64,000 nucleotides of DNA. Origin: Adlercreutzia equolifaciens. Its GTDB lineage: Bacteria; Actinomycetota; Coriobacteriia; Coriobacteriales; Eggerthellaceae. This document shows positions 49,882 through 57,822 of the stretch, one piece after another. The stretch lies in the NCBI RefSeq assembly GCF_029076695.1, contig NZ_JARFIK010000001.1, positions 930,001 through 994,000 of the forward strand. Direction: 5' to 3'. Position 1 is the first letter of the stretch. The number at the start of each line of letters is the position of its first letter. The translations under genes were made by a program, and so were the position numbers. The notes beneath the pieces are model-generated. The model saw only the letters and a program-made list of their open reading frames with translations, had not been told where the DNA came from and made no database searches.

Positions 49882-51006
49882 CTAGTGAAGGCGAATCTGA
49901 AAATTCAGTTTGAAGAAATATCTGCCGTCTTCCTTATAGACCTTTGCATAGTCTCCGTGCTTTGGACCCGTATCTGGAAAATCAAGATAGGCTGACTCGT
50001 ACAGAAAGGACTTAAACTCCTCGGATTCCAAGGCGTAGTGACATACCACTTTTCCATCGTCGGTGACGTCTATGTAGCCGCCGTTAACGTCGCCTACCCC
50101 ATCCCATAAAGTTGAAGCGGTCATTTTGCAATACGAGGCGTACAGAAACGCTTTGAACATATAAGGGTATTTCACCTCTGGTCGAGTGATTTTGTCAGGG
50201 TTTGCTTCGATGAGCCGCTGAACCGCATCTTTGAGCTCTACATCTTTGGAGCCAGAGAAGAAATGGTCCGCTAATATCCACTCGATTGCGTTTGGTAGAA
50301 GAGGATTAAGTAGCTCGAGATTTTCCTTGAATGCTTTGACCTTGGCGCGTTTTGCGACGACATAATCATGGTAAACCGGGGTGGCGCCCGACCGAATGAT
50401 TGCTTCGCATCTTTGAGAGGTGGCCACATGCCCGTGAGCATCGAGTATTGAGTTGATGCTGCTCATCTTTTCGTCGTCGAAATCAACGAGCTCATATATA
50501 ACGGCTGACGCTGGAGCTGTATTAAAGAGAGTCGGATTAGAGCCGAAATGAGACTTGATGGAGAAACCGATTTGATTGCGTCTTAACCCTGTTCGCTTAT
50601 CGAGCGTGGTTAAGAAGATGTCGTTTTTCTCCCCGCTCGATGCTTTGGTGCTTAGAACTCCAGCCAGATCAAGAAAGGCTAATGCTTCGGGCGATGCCTC
50701 AAATGCTCGCTTTCCGTCTCTAATTTCCTTCATTAGGCTATCTGCTGCCTTAGTAAAGTCTGTTGCGGGAAGAACCGCGGCGGGAGAGCCGTTGACTTCT
50801 ATGACGACATCGGTAGAGTTTTCGTCAAGACCGTAGGTTACGATTCTGTCTTTCGTCTCTTTGCGAATGACTTCTACCACTTCCATCCAATGGTTGGGAT
50901 CTGATCCGTCACCTTTATGTGCGAGCTCGATCTTCCCGTCGCCTATTAGGCGGAGAGCGGCGTAGACTTCGCTCCACTCTCCTTTATTCGCTTTTCCCAG
51001 AGGCAT
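49882..51006 (-). CDS. HpaII-family type II restriction endonuclease
   Basis: 374-residue protein resembling R.HpaII (recognises CCGG). The N-terminal MPLGKANKGEWSEVYAALRLIGDGKIELA is the family's start, and central IGFSIKSHFGSNPTLFNTA plus VIYELVD are further conserved segments. The catalytic motif is not obvious by eye. GGAGG six bases upstream of the ATG at 51006 fixes the start; the gene overlaps the methyltransferase 3' end by 23 bp. Recognition of CCGG is inferred from the family and from the cognate methyltransferase next door. Confidence 0.85.
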   Translation of the reverse strand: MPLGKANKGEWSEVYAALRLIGDGKIELAHKGDGSDPNHWMEVVEVIRKETKDRIVTYGLDENSTDVVIEVNGSPAAVLPATDFTKAADSLMKEIRDGKRAFEASPEALAFLDLAGVLSTKASSGEKNDIFLTTLDKRTGLRRNQIGFSIKSHFGSNPTLFNTAPASAVIYELVDFDDEKMSSINSILDAHGHVATSQRCEAIIRSGATPVYHDYVVAKRAKVKAFKENLELLNPLLPNAIEWILADHFFSGSKDVELKDAVQRLIEANPDKITRPEVKYPYMFKAFLYASYCKMTASTLWDGVGDVNGGYIDVTDDGKVVCHYALESEEFKSFLYESAYLDFPDTGPKHGDYAKVYKEDGRYFFKLNFQIRLH

Positions 51007-52036
51007 CCAGGACCTCCTTGATTCTCTTTGCAATAGCCGTAATAACAGGAACAGTGACGGAATTGCCGAACTGCTTGTAAAGTTGGGTGTCGGATAGCGT
51101 TAGCTTGAAGCTGTCGGGAAATCCTTGCAGACGAGCCCACTCGCGTGGGGTCATTTTGCGAATATCCTCTTTATTTATCTCCCCTTTGATGCGCGTAACA
51201 GGCACCATCGAATGCTCCCTGTGGTCGACAATGAGGTTTCTCTCTCTGCCCATGCCTCCACATACGATGGTTCCTGCAATGCCGTCGAGCTCTCTGATTT
51301 CGTATCCGAAACCGTGTCCAAGCGACTCATGATGCGCCCGGTGCCTCCGCAGTGTTTCTAAGTAGACATCGGAGAGGTAGTATTTTGGGCTGATAGGGGC
51401 ATCTTCGAGTATATCAGCGATAACCTTTTCCTTTCCAGCGTGCGTTGGAAAGGAAAACGATTCTGGGGCGATGTCTTCTCGGAAGGCGACGATGTAGATA
51501 CGTTCTCTATTTTGAGGAACTCCGAAGTTCTTCGAGTTGAGTACCTCATAGAAGGGTATATATCCGTCTTCTCGAAGAGCGCCTAAGATGGTTTTGAGGG
51601 TGCGTCCTTTGTCGTGGATAGGGAGCCCCTTGACATTTTCACAGAAGATCACCTTGGGCTTATTTTCGCGGTCAGCGCAGATTCGAAGAGTATCGAAAAA
51701 AAGTGTGCCTCTCGCGCGGCCTCTATAGTCGTCGTCAAATCCTTTGCGTCGGCCCGCCAGGCTAAATGCTTGACAGGGAAAGCCTGCCAAGCAGATATCG
51801 AAATCAGGAACTTCTGATGCATCGATTTTGGTGATATCTCCTGCGATATCAAAGGGGTCATCAAAATTAGCGCGGTATGTCTTACATGCGGGCTCATCAA
51901 GCTCGCTAACGAAGACGGTTTCAACGCTGTCGCCAAAAGCTCTGTCGAAGCCCATGCGGATTCCGCCAATGCCAGCAAACAGATCAATTGCTTTGTATTT
52001 CCCCATCTGTTTTTGCACCACGCCCATCTGCTTCAC
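50984..52036 (-). CDS. DNA (cytosine-5) methyltransferase, HpaII type
   Basis: 350-residue C5 methyltransferase that protects the host from the adjacent endonuclease. Motif I is AIDLFAGIGGIRMGF, motif IV GFPCQAFSLAG (catalytic Cys), motif VI ENVKGL, motif VIII QNRERIYIV and motif X GNSVTVPV. The target-recognition region lies between VIII and IX (about 210-290). It is first in the operon, so methylation precedes cutting. A minus-strand TATAAT lies at 52080-52075; no clear -35 was seen. ATGs at 52036, 52024 and 52003 are all possible starts. Sequence specificity CCGG is inferred from pairing with a HpaII-like enzyme. Confidence 0.93.
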   Translation of the reverse strand: MKQMGVVQKQMGKYKAIDLFAGIGGIRMGFDRAFGDSVETVFVSELDEPACKTYRANFDDPFDIAGDITKIDASEVPDFDICLAGFPCQAFSLAGRRKGFDDDYRGRARGTLFFDTLRICADRENKPKVIFCENVKGLPIHDKGRTLKTILGALREDGYIPFYEVLNSKNFGVPQNRERIYIVAFREDIAPESFSFPTHAGKEKVIADILEDAPISPKYYLSDVYLETLRRHRAHHESLGHGFGYEIRELDGIAGTIVCGGMGRERNLIVDHREHSMVPVTRIKGEINKEDIRKMTPREWARLQGFPDSFKLTLSDTQLYKQFGNSVTVPVITAIAKRIKEVLDASGKSE

Positions 52037-52372
52037 CTGCTCAAAGGCAGGACTGTTCTGGTTTCGAATTGACTATTATATCTGCTTTACGAAACGCTGA
52101 CGCGCTAAACGGGCTCAGCGCGATGCTTCCCTGGCCGTTGTGAGCTTTGGCGGCATAGTGAGGGGTTCTTTAGCGCCTCTTGCCACTCACCCAATGACGT
52201 GGGGCTTTGCCTTGTTGTGGCCTCGTGGTCGCGCTAAACTCCAACCTCGCGTCTTCTCGCTTGCCTAACTCGACATAGTACGCTGGCATCCCTCGCATCG
52301 CGGGGCCTGGCGTCGCCGTGCGACGAGCAGCCCGAAGGCGCCCCAACCGCCAACCCGACAGAAACCGAGACC
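52037..52372. other. Divergent intergenic region
   Basis: 336 bp between the methyltransferase (minus) and the SulP transporter (plus). Composition changes from AT-rich to GC-rich within it, which marks the right end of the island by eye. No gene, no repeat of the guaA 3' end, and only the TATAAT-like box at 52075-52080 stand out. Confidence 0.5.
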
Positions 52373-54040
52373 ATGCAACAGCGCGACAAGATTAAGCCTA
52401 TCCTCTTCAGTATCATCAAGCACTCCAGCAAGCAGGAGCTTAAGGAGCAAATTCCCAAGGACATCGTCGCTGGTATCGTGGTGGCCGTCGTCGCCCTCCC
52501 GCTTTCCATCGCGCTGGGCATCGCTTCGGGGGTCTCGCCGGAGCAGGGTCTCTATACCGCTATCATCGCGGGCTTCCTCATTGCCTTCCTGGGCGGCAGC
52601 CGCGTGCAAATCTCGGGCCCCACGGCCGCTTTCGCCACCATTGTGGCGGGCATTGTGGCTACCGATGGCATGGACGGGCTCATCGCGGCTACCATCATCG
52701 CCGGCATTCTGCTCATTCTCATGGGCTTCTTCCGGCTGGGCGCCGTTATTCGGTTCGTGCCGCTTACTATCACCACCGGGTTTACGGCGGGCATAGCCGT
52801 CACGTTGACTATCGGGCAGCTGAAGGACTTCTTCGGGCTTACCTACCCGGCCGGCACCGCCACCGTAGAAACCGTGGACAAGATTGCCGCCCTTGGCGCA
52901 AACTTCGCCACATTCAACCTGCAGGCGTGTGTTGTGGGCGTTGTCTGCCTGCTCATTCTGTTCCTGTTCCCGCGCGTGACCACCAAAATCCCCAGCTCAT
53001 TGGTGGCTCTGCTTGCCGGCATCGCCCTGGTGAGCCTGCTCAACCTGGATGTGCTCACCATCGGCGACCTCTACGTCATCGACAGCGCGCTGCCCATCTT
53101 CCATATGCCCCAGCTTAGCTTCGAGCTCTTCCGCAGCCAAATTGCCAACGGCGCCACCATCGCCATTCTGGCCGCCATCGAGTCGCTGCTGTCTTGCGTG
53201 GTAGCCGACTCCATGATCAGCTCGCATCACCGCGCCAACACCGAGCTGGTGGCCCAGGGCGTCGGCAACATCGCCTCGGTGCTGTTTGGCGGCATCCCCG
53301 CCACGGGCGCCATCGCGCGTACGGCCGCCAACGTGAAGGCCGGCGGTCGCACGCCCATCTCGGGCATGGTCCATGCGCTGGTGCTGGTGGCGGTGCTCGC
53401 GTTCCTCATGCCCTACGCGGCGCTCATTCCCATGCCCACCATCGCCGCTATTCTGCTGTACGTGGCCTACAACATGTGCGGCTGGCGCAACTTCGTGCAC
53501 CTATGCCAGACGGCATCGAAGGGTGCGGTGGCCACCATGGTACTCACCTTCGTGTTGACCGTGGTGTTCGACCTGGTCATTGCCATTGCGGCGGGCATGC
53601 TCATCACCATGGTGTTGTTCATGAAGATGGTCAGCGAGGAAACCGAGGTGAAGGGCTGGCGCTACTACGGCGACGAGAATTCCGAGGTCACGCACTTGCG
53701 CGAGCTGCCGAAGAGCGTGCGCGTGTACGAGATCAACGGCCCGATGTTCTTCGGCATGGCCGACCGCATTGCCGACATCTCGGTGAAGGAGTTCACGAAG
53801 TACCTGATCATCCGCATGCGCGGCGTGCCCTCGCTGGACGCTACGGGCATGAACGCCCTGGAGAACCTGTACGAGTACTGCACCGTCCACGGGGTACGCC
53901 TCATCTTCTCGCACGTGAACGAGCAGCCGCTGCGCACCATGCAGCGCGCCGGCTTCGTGGACCTGGTGGGCGAGGAGCACTTCCGAGCCAACATCGACGA
54001 CGCTATCGCCCATGCTCGAGAGTTGGTGGAGGGGGAGTAG
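52373..54040 (+). CDS. SulP-family inorganic anion transporter (SLC26 type)
   Basis: 555-residue membrane transporter with ~12-14 helices and a C-terminal STAS domain (about 440-550). The signature LPLSIALGIASGVSPEQGLYTAIIAGFLIAFLGGSRVQISGPTAAF lies at residues ~40-85 and the conserved MISSHHRANTELVAQGVGNIASVLFGGIPATGAIARTAANVKAGGRTP follows. Members move sulfate, bicarbonate or carboxylates, often with Na+ or H+. STAS suggests regulation by nucleotide or protein partner. Downstream sulfur-handling genes (rhodaneses, CoA-disulfide reductase) lean towards sulfate, but the window gives no proof. Confidence 0.88.
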   Translation: MQQRDKIKPILFSIIKHSSKQELKEQIPKDIVAGIVVAVVALPLSIALGIASGVSPEQGLYTAIIAGFLIAFLGGSRVQISGPTAAFATIVAGIVATDGMDGLIAATIIAGILLILMGFFRLGAVIRFVPLTITTGFTAGIAVTLTIGQLKDFFGLTYPAGTATVETVDKIAALGANFATFNLQACVVGVVCLLILFLFPRVTTKIPSSLVALLAGIALVSLLNLDVLTIGDLYVIDSALPIFHMPQLSFELFRSQIANGATIAILAAIESLLSCVVADSMISSHHRANTELVAQGVGNIASVLFGGIPATGAIARTAANVKAGGRTPISGMVHALVLVAVLAFLMPYAALIPMPTIAAILLYVAYNMCGWRNFVHLCQTASKGAVATMVLTFVLTVVFDLVIAIAAGMLITMVLFMKMVSEETEVKGWRYYGDENSEVTHLRELPKSVRVYEINGPMFFGMADRIADISVKEFTKYLIIRMRGVPSLDATGMNALENLYEYCTVHGVRLIFSHVNEQPLRTMQRAGFVDLVGEEHFRANIDDAIAHARELVEGE

Positions 54041-54195
54041 GAGATGGAACGACCGATTCCCGGACGCATTAGCGCTGGAAATCGGTCGTTGTCGGTCGTT
54101 ATCGGTCGGGTGCCTCGTGCTAGCCAGATGGCTCCCTTGGGCTTACGTCCGCAACGACCCCGACGACGTGTTCATGGTAGCAGGTTTTACGGCAA

Positions 54196-55437
54196 CTAAC
54201 CTTGTTGTCGTTGCTTCCACGCCCGCAGCGCTAGGATGGCGCATACCAACGCCACGGCTGACAGCGCGGCTCCTACTAGCCCCACGCTTCCAAGCCCTAG
54301 GTTCGTCACGGCCGCGCCTCCCACGGTGGTGCCGAAAGCGATGCCTATGTTGAACGAAGTGGGCTCGATGGAGGCGGCCAGCACCAGGGCGCCGGGGTGA
54401 TGCTTGCGGGCGATGTCCATGAACATGCTGATGGCCTGGATGGAAAACGCGTACATCAGCAGCGCGATAAAGCCCATGGCCACCAGAGCCGGCGCTACGT
54501 TCGTCCCCGAAAGCCACAGTCCCAGCAGCGCTGCGGTCAGCACCACGAACACCGGCGGCAACGATTTCATGCCGAACTTTCCGTCAAGCCAGCCCGAAAG
54601 CAGGTCCGAGAAGAAGCAGATGCACCCGAACGTCAGCAGCACGGTGCCCGATTGTCCGTTGTTAAGCCCCAGATCGGTCTCCAAATAGGGCGTCACGTAC
54701 CCGTAGAAGGCGTACACGCCGCCCACACCGAACATGAAAATAAGCACGCCGAACACCACGGCGCGTTCCTTGAGCAGCCCCACCTGATGGCGCGGCGAGG
54801 TCAGGGCGCCCTCGCGCTTGCGCCCGCGCTCTTTCGGCAGCACCGTTATCAGCAGCACGGCAGTAATAACGGAGAAGGCGAAGGCGGCCACCAGGGCCAC
54901 GTGCCACGACCACAGAGCCACCACCATCCGCCCCGCGCTGGTGGCCAGCACCAAGGCGATGGAGAACGCGGCGTACACCACCGAAATGCCCATGGAGGAC
55001 TTCCATGGCCCCAGCAGATCGGACACGTATGTGGTACCCACGGCCAGCAACGGCCCCGCCACCGCGCCCATGACCACGCGCGATGCCATCAGGATGCCCA
55101 GGGAGGGCGCCACCATGGCTGCAAAGTTGGCCGCCACGAAGACAAGCAGGTAGATGGCCAGCAGCCGGGAACGCTGGAACCGCGCCGTCGCAATGGCCAG
55201 CGAGGGCGTCGCGATGGCGTAGGAAAGCGCGAAGAGGCTGATGAGGTCACCGATTTGAGCGAGCGAGCTGTGGTAGTGCTCGGCCAGCTCCGGCTCGATG
55301 CCAATGACCACGAACTCGGACACGCCCAGCGAGAATCCCAGCAGCACAATGAGCGCATAGCTAATCCGCCGACGCAGCGGGCTCAGGCCGGGAAAGGCCT
55401 CGGTCGCGGTCGGTGCGGTCGTCGATGATGCGGTCAT
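54196..55437 (-). CDS. MFS transporter (drug/metabolite efflux type, 12 TM)
   Basis: 413-residue major facilitator with 12 helices. Family features include LLGFSLGVSEFVVIGIEPELAEHYH in TM1, GAVAGPLLAVGTTYVSDLLGPWKSSMG, and SGWLDGKFGMKSLP between TM6/7-8. The pattern fits the DHA1 family (AraJ/EmrD/YdeA-like). ATG at 55437 has GGAGG nine bases upstream; the longer open frame to 55527 has no site. It reads toward SulP, convergent with it. Substrate unknown. Confidence 0.82.
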   Translation of the reverse strand: MTASSTTAPTATEAFPGLSPLRRRISYALIVLLGFSLGVSEFVVIGIEPELAEHYHSSLAQIGDLISLFALSYAIATPSLAIATARFQRSRLLAIYLLVFVAANFAAMVAPSLGILMASRVVMGAVAGPLLAVGTTYVSDLLGPWKSSMGISVVYAAFSIALVLATSAGRMVVALWSWHVALVAAFAFSVITAVLLITVLPKERGRKREGALTSPRHQVGLLKERAVVFGVLIFMFGVGGVYAFYGYVTPYLETDLGLNNGQSGTVLLTFGCICFFSDLLSGWLDGKFGMKSLPPVFVVLTAALLGLWLSGTNVAPALVAMGFIALLMYAFSIQAISMFMDIARKHHPGALVLAASIEPTSFNIGIAFGTTVGGAAVTNLGLGSVGLVGAALSAVALVCAILALRAWKQRQQG

Positions 55438-55489
55438 GGGGAAGTGCCTCCAGGTAGTGCAGGTATTGCGTTTCCGCCTATTGTAGCCG

Positions 55490-57229
55490 CTACGCCTTCG
55501 CTCCGCACGGGGTGCTTGCCTCGTCAAGCGCGGCGCCCGCGCCTGCGCCCGCTCCGGCCGTCGCAGCCTCGATCAGCTCTCGGTCGCTCGTCACTGCCTC
55601 GTAGTAGCGATAGCCGCCGGCGAAGTTGTAGGGCTCGAAGCCGTGACCGGCCAGGATGCGGCAGGCAATGTAGCTGCGCAGGCCGCTCTGGCAGATGACG
55701 TAGACCGGCTTGCCCGGCTCCAGCTCGTCCAGCCTGTCGCGCAGCTCGTCCACGGGGATGTTGCGGAAGCCGTCGATGTGGCCGCCGGCGTATTCCGCAG
55801 GGGTGCGTACGTCCAGCAACGTGACGCTGCCGTCGTGGGGCAGCGAGTCCAGATCCTCCAGGTACCACTGCGCAAGTACGCCCTCTTCGATGTTCTCGGC
55901 CATGAAGCCGGCCATGTTCACGGGGTCCTTGGCCGACGAGTAGGGCGGCGCATAGGCCAGATCCAGCTCGGGCAGATCGGTGACCAGCATGCCGTTGTGA
56001 ATAGCGCAGGCCAGCACGTCGATGCGCTTGTCCACACCGTCGTAGCCCACAATCTGCGCGCCCAGCAGGCGGTTGGTGCCCTTCTCGAACACCACCTTCA
56101 TGGCCATCGACTTCCCGCCAGGATAATAGCCGGCGTGATTCATGGGGGAGAGGATCACCTTGTCCACCTCAAGCCCCGCCTTACGGGCCGTGGCCTCGTT
56201 GATGCCCGTGGTGGCCGCGGTCAGGTCGAACACCTTGATGACGCTGCTGCCCAGCGACCCGCGATAACGGCTGTCGCCGCCGCAGATGTTGTCGGCGGCA
56301 ATGCGCCCCTGCCGGTTGGCCGGCCCCGCCAGGGAGATGAGGCTGTCAAGCCCCGTCACCGCGTGCTGCACCTGCACGGCGTCACCCACGGCGTAAATGT
56401 CCGGCGCGGAGGTTTCCATCCGCTCGTTCACCACAATGCTGTCCTTGAGGCCCAGATCAAGCCCTGCTTCCTTCGCCAGCGCCGTGTCGGGAGTCACGCC
56501 AATGGCCAGCACCACCATGTCCGCGTGCAGCGCGGGCTCGTCCTTCAGCAGCACGTCCACGCCGCCGTCCACTTCCTCGAAGCCCTCGACGGTGTGGCCC
56601 AGCGCCAGCTGGATGCCGTGCTTGCGCGCCTCGTGGTGAATGAACGCGGCCATGTCGGGGTCGAAGGGGTTCATCAGCTGCTTGGGGCGCTGGACGATGG
56701 TGACGTCCATGCCCAGTTCTCGCAGGTTCTCCGCCAGTTCCAGGCCGATGAAGCCGCCGCCGGCCAGCACCGCCGAGCGGGGATGGTGCTCCTCGATGTA
56801 CTCCTTGATGCGGAAGGTGTCCTCGACGGTGCGCAGGGTGAATACGTGGTCGAGTCCCACGCCGGGCACCTTCGGCTGCGTCGGCTTCGCTCCCGGGGAC
56901 AGCAGCAGCTTGTCGTAGCTTTCCTCGAACTGCTCGCCGGTTTCCAGGTTCGTTACCGAGACGGTTTTGCGCTCGGGATGGATAGCCGTCACCTCGTGGT
57001 GTACGTTCATGGCAATGCGAAAGCGCGAGAAGAAGCTTTCCGGCGTTTGCAGCGTCAGCGCCGCCGGGTCGGTGATGGCGCCGCCGATGTAGTAGGGCAG
57101 CCCGCAGTTGGCGTAGGAAATGTAGCCCGAGCGCTCGAACACCACAATCTCGGCCTGCTCGTCCAGGCGACGGATACGGGCCGCGGCCGTGGCGCCGCCC
57201 GCCACGCCGCCGACAATGACTACCTTCAT
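55490..57229 (-). CDS. CoA-disulfide reductase / rhodanese fusion (CoADR-RHD)
   Basis: 579-residue flavoenzyme. The N-terminal pyridine-nucleotide-disulfide reductase part has FAD motif VVIVGGVAGGATAAARIRRLDE, the catalytic Cys in YANCGLPYYIGG (Cys43 region of CoA-disulfide reductases) and a NAD(P) motif near residue ~150-185 (SAVLAGGGFIGLELAENL). The C-terminal ~100 residues are a rhodanese domain with active-site Cys in VICQSGLRSYIA. Such fusions reduce CoA disulfide/polysulfide or persulfides in sulfur metabolism. The upstream small rhodanese overlaps it by 4 bp, so the two are one operon, probably for sulfur detoxification or respiration. Confidence 0.9.
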   Translation of the reverse strand: MKVVIVGGVAGGATAAARIRRLDEQAEIVVFERSGYISYANCGLPYYIGGAITDPAALTLQTPESFFSRFRIAMNVHHEVTAIHPERKTVSVTNLETGEQFEESYDKLLLSPGAKPTQPKVPGVGLDHVFTLRTVEDTFRIKEYIEEHHPRSAVLAGGGFIGLELAENLRELGMDVTIVQRPKQLMNPFDPDMAAFIHHEARKHGIQLALGHTVEGFEEVDGGVDVLLKDEPALHADMVVLAIGVTPDTALAKEAGLDLGLKDSIVVNERMETSAPDIYAVGDAVQVQHAVTGLDSLISLAGPANRQGRIAADNICGGDSRYRGSLGSSVIKVFDLTAATTGINEATARKAGLEVDKVILSPMNHAGYYPGGKSMAMKVVFEKGTNRLLGAQIVGYDGVDKRIDVLACAIHNGMLVTDLPELDLAYAPPYSSAKDPVNMAGFMAENIEEGVLAQWYLEDLDSLPHDGSVTLLDVRTPAEYAGGHIDGFRNIPVDELRDRLDELEPGKPVYVICQSGLRSYIACRILAGHGFEPYNFAGGYRYYEAVTSDRELIEAATAGAGAGAGAALDEASTPCGAKA

Positions 57230-57549
57230 GAGCGCTCCACCTCTCCCGTATACGTGCCCATGCCCCCGATGTTCTTCACGGTCGTGTAGCCCGCGCGCTG
57301 CAGAGCGCCGACGGCCTGTCCGCTGCGACCGCCGCTTTGGCAGTAGACGAACAGCGGCGTGGCCGGATCGGGCACGACGGCGGTAACGCGGTTCAGCTCT
57401 TGCAGCGGGACGTTCACACTGCCGGGCACGTGGCCCTGGGCGAATTCCTGGGGCGTGCGCACGTCCAGCAGCACCGCCCCCTCGGTGTCGTGGTATTCGC
57501 GAACGCCCTCGTCAATGCTGGGGCCCCGCAGGAAATCGAACATTCCCAT
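57226..57549 (-). CDS. Small rhodanese-like protein
   Basis: 107-residue single rhodanese domain. VLLDVRTPQEFAQGHVPGSVNVPL and the active-site loop VYCQSGGRSGQA (Cys in CQSGGRS) are complete. AAGGAG eight bases before the ATG at 57549 fixes the start; the frame opens upstream at 57873 without family similarity. It overlaps the CoADR-RHD gene (ATGA junction), so it probably passes sulfane sulfur to or from that enzyme. Confidence 0.88.
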   Translation of the reverse strand: MGMFDFLRGPSIDEGVREYHDTEGAVLLDVRTPQEFAQGHVPGSVNVPLQELNRVTAVVPDPATPLFVYCQSGGRSGQAVGALQRAGYTTVKNIGGMGTYTGEVERS

Positions 57550-57709
57550 GGCAAACTCCTTACGTTTTTGTGAGCCGGCGGTGCAGCCGGCGTCGTGGTG
57601 CTTACCGAAAAGGTTACACCAGAAGGGCGGCTTGGGAGCGGTGAATCTGGCTGGGTGGGACGCTCGTCCTTTTGTCAGATAACGGCGAACGAGCCAGGAA
57701 GAAACGACT

Positions 57710-57776
57710 GGTAAACCCTGCACTAAGCGGACGCCAAACGGGGCGTTCTTCTTCCTACCATAGGAAGGTAAACCCT
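57710..57776. promoter_or_regulatory. Direct repeats GGTAAACCCT and a palindrome in the divergent gap
   Basis: GGTAAACCCT occurs at 57710-57719 and again at 57767-57776. Between them CTTCCTA-CCA-TAGGAAG (about 57750-57766) is a perfect 7-bp inverted repeat abutting the second copy. The cluster is 50-110 bp before the DHA2 exporter. It could be a binding region for the MerR/TipAS regulator downstream; that link is speculative. Confidence 0.4.
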
Positions 57777-57822
57777 CGGGCTCGACCTGCGAGTCCGTCC
57801 CTCTCTCCAAGGTGGCGATCTC

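Noticed and set aside
34300-52372. Direct repeat of the guaA 3' end as attL/attR
   Set aside because: I compared the last ~40 bases of guaA with the right part of the island by eye and found only a 10-base chance match inside the membrane protein gene (about 35317).
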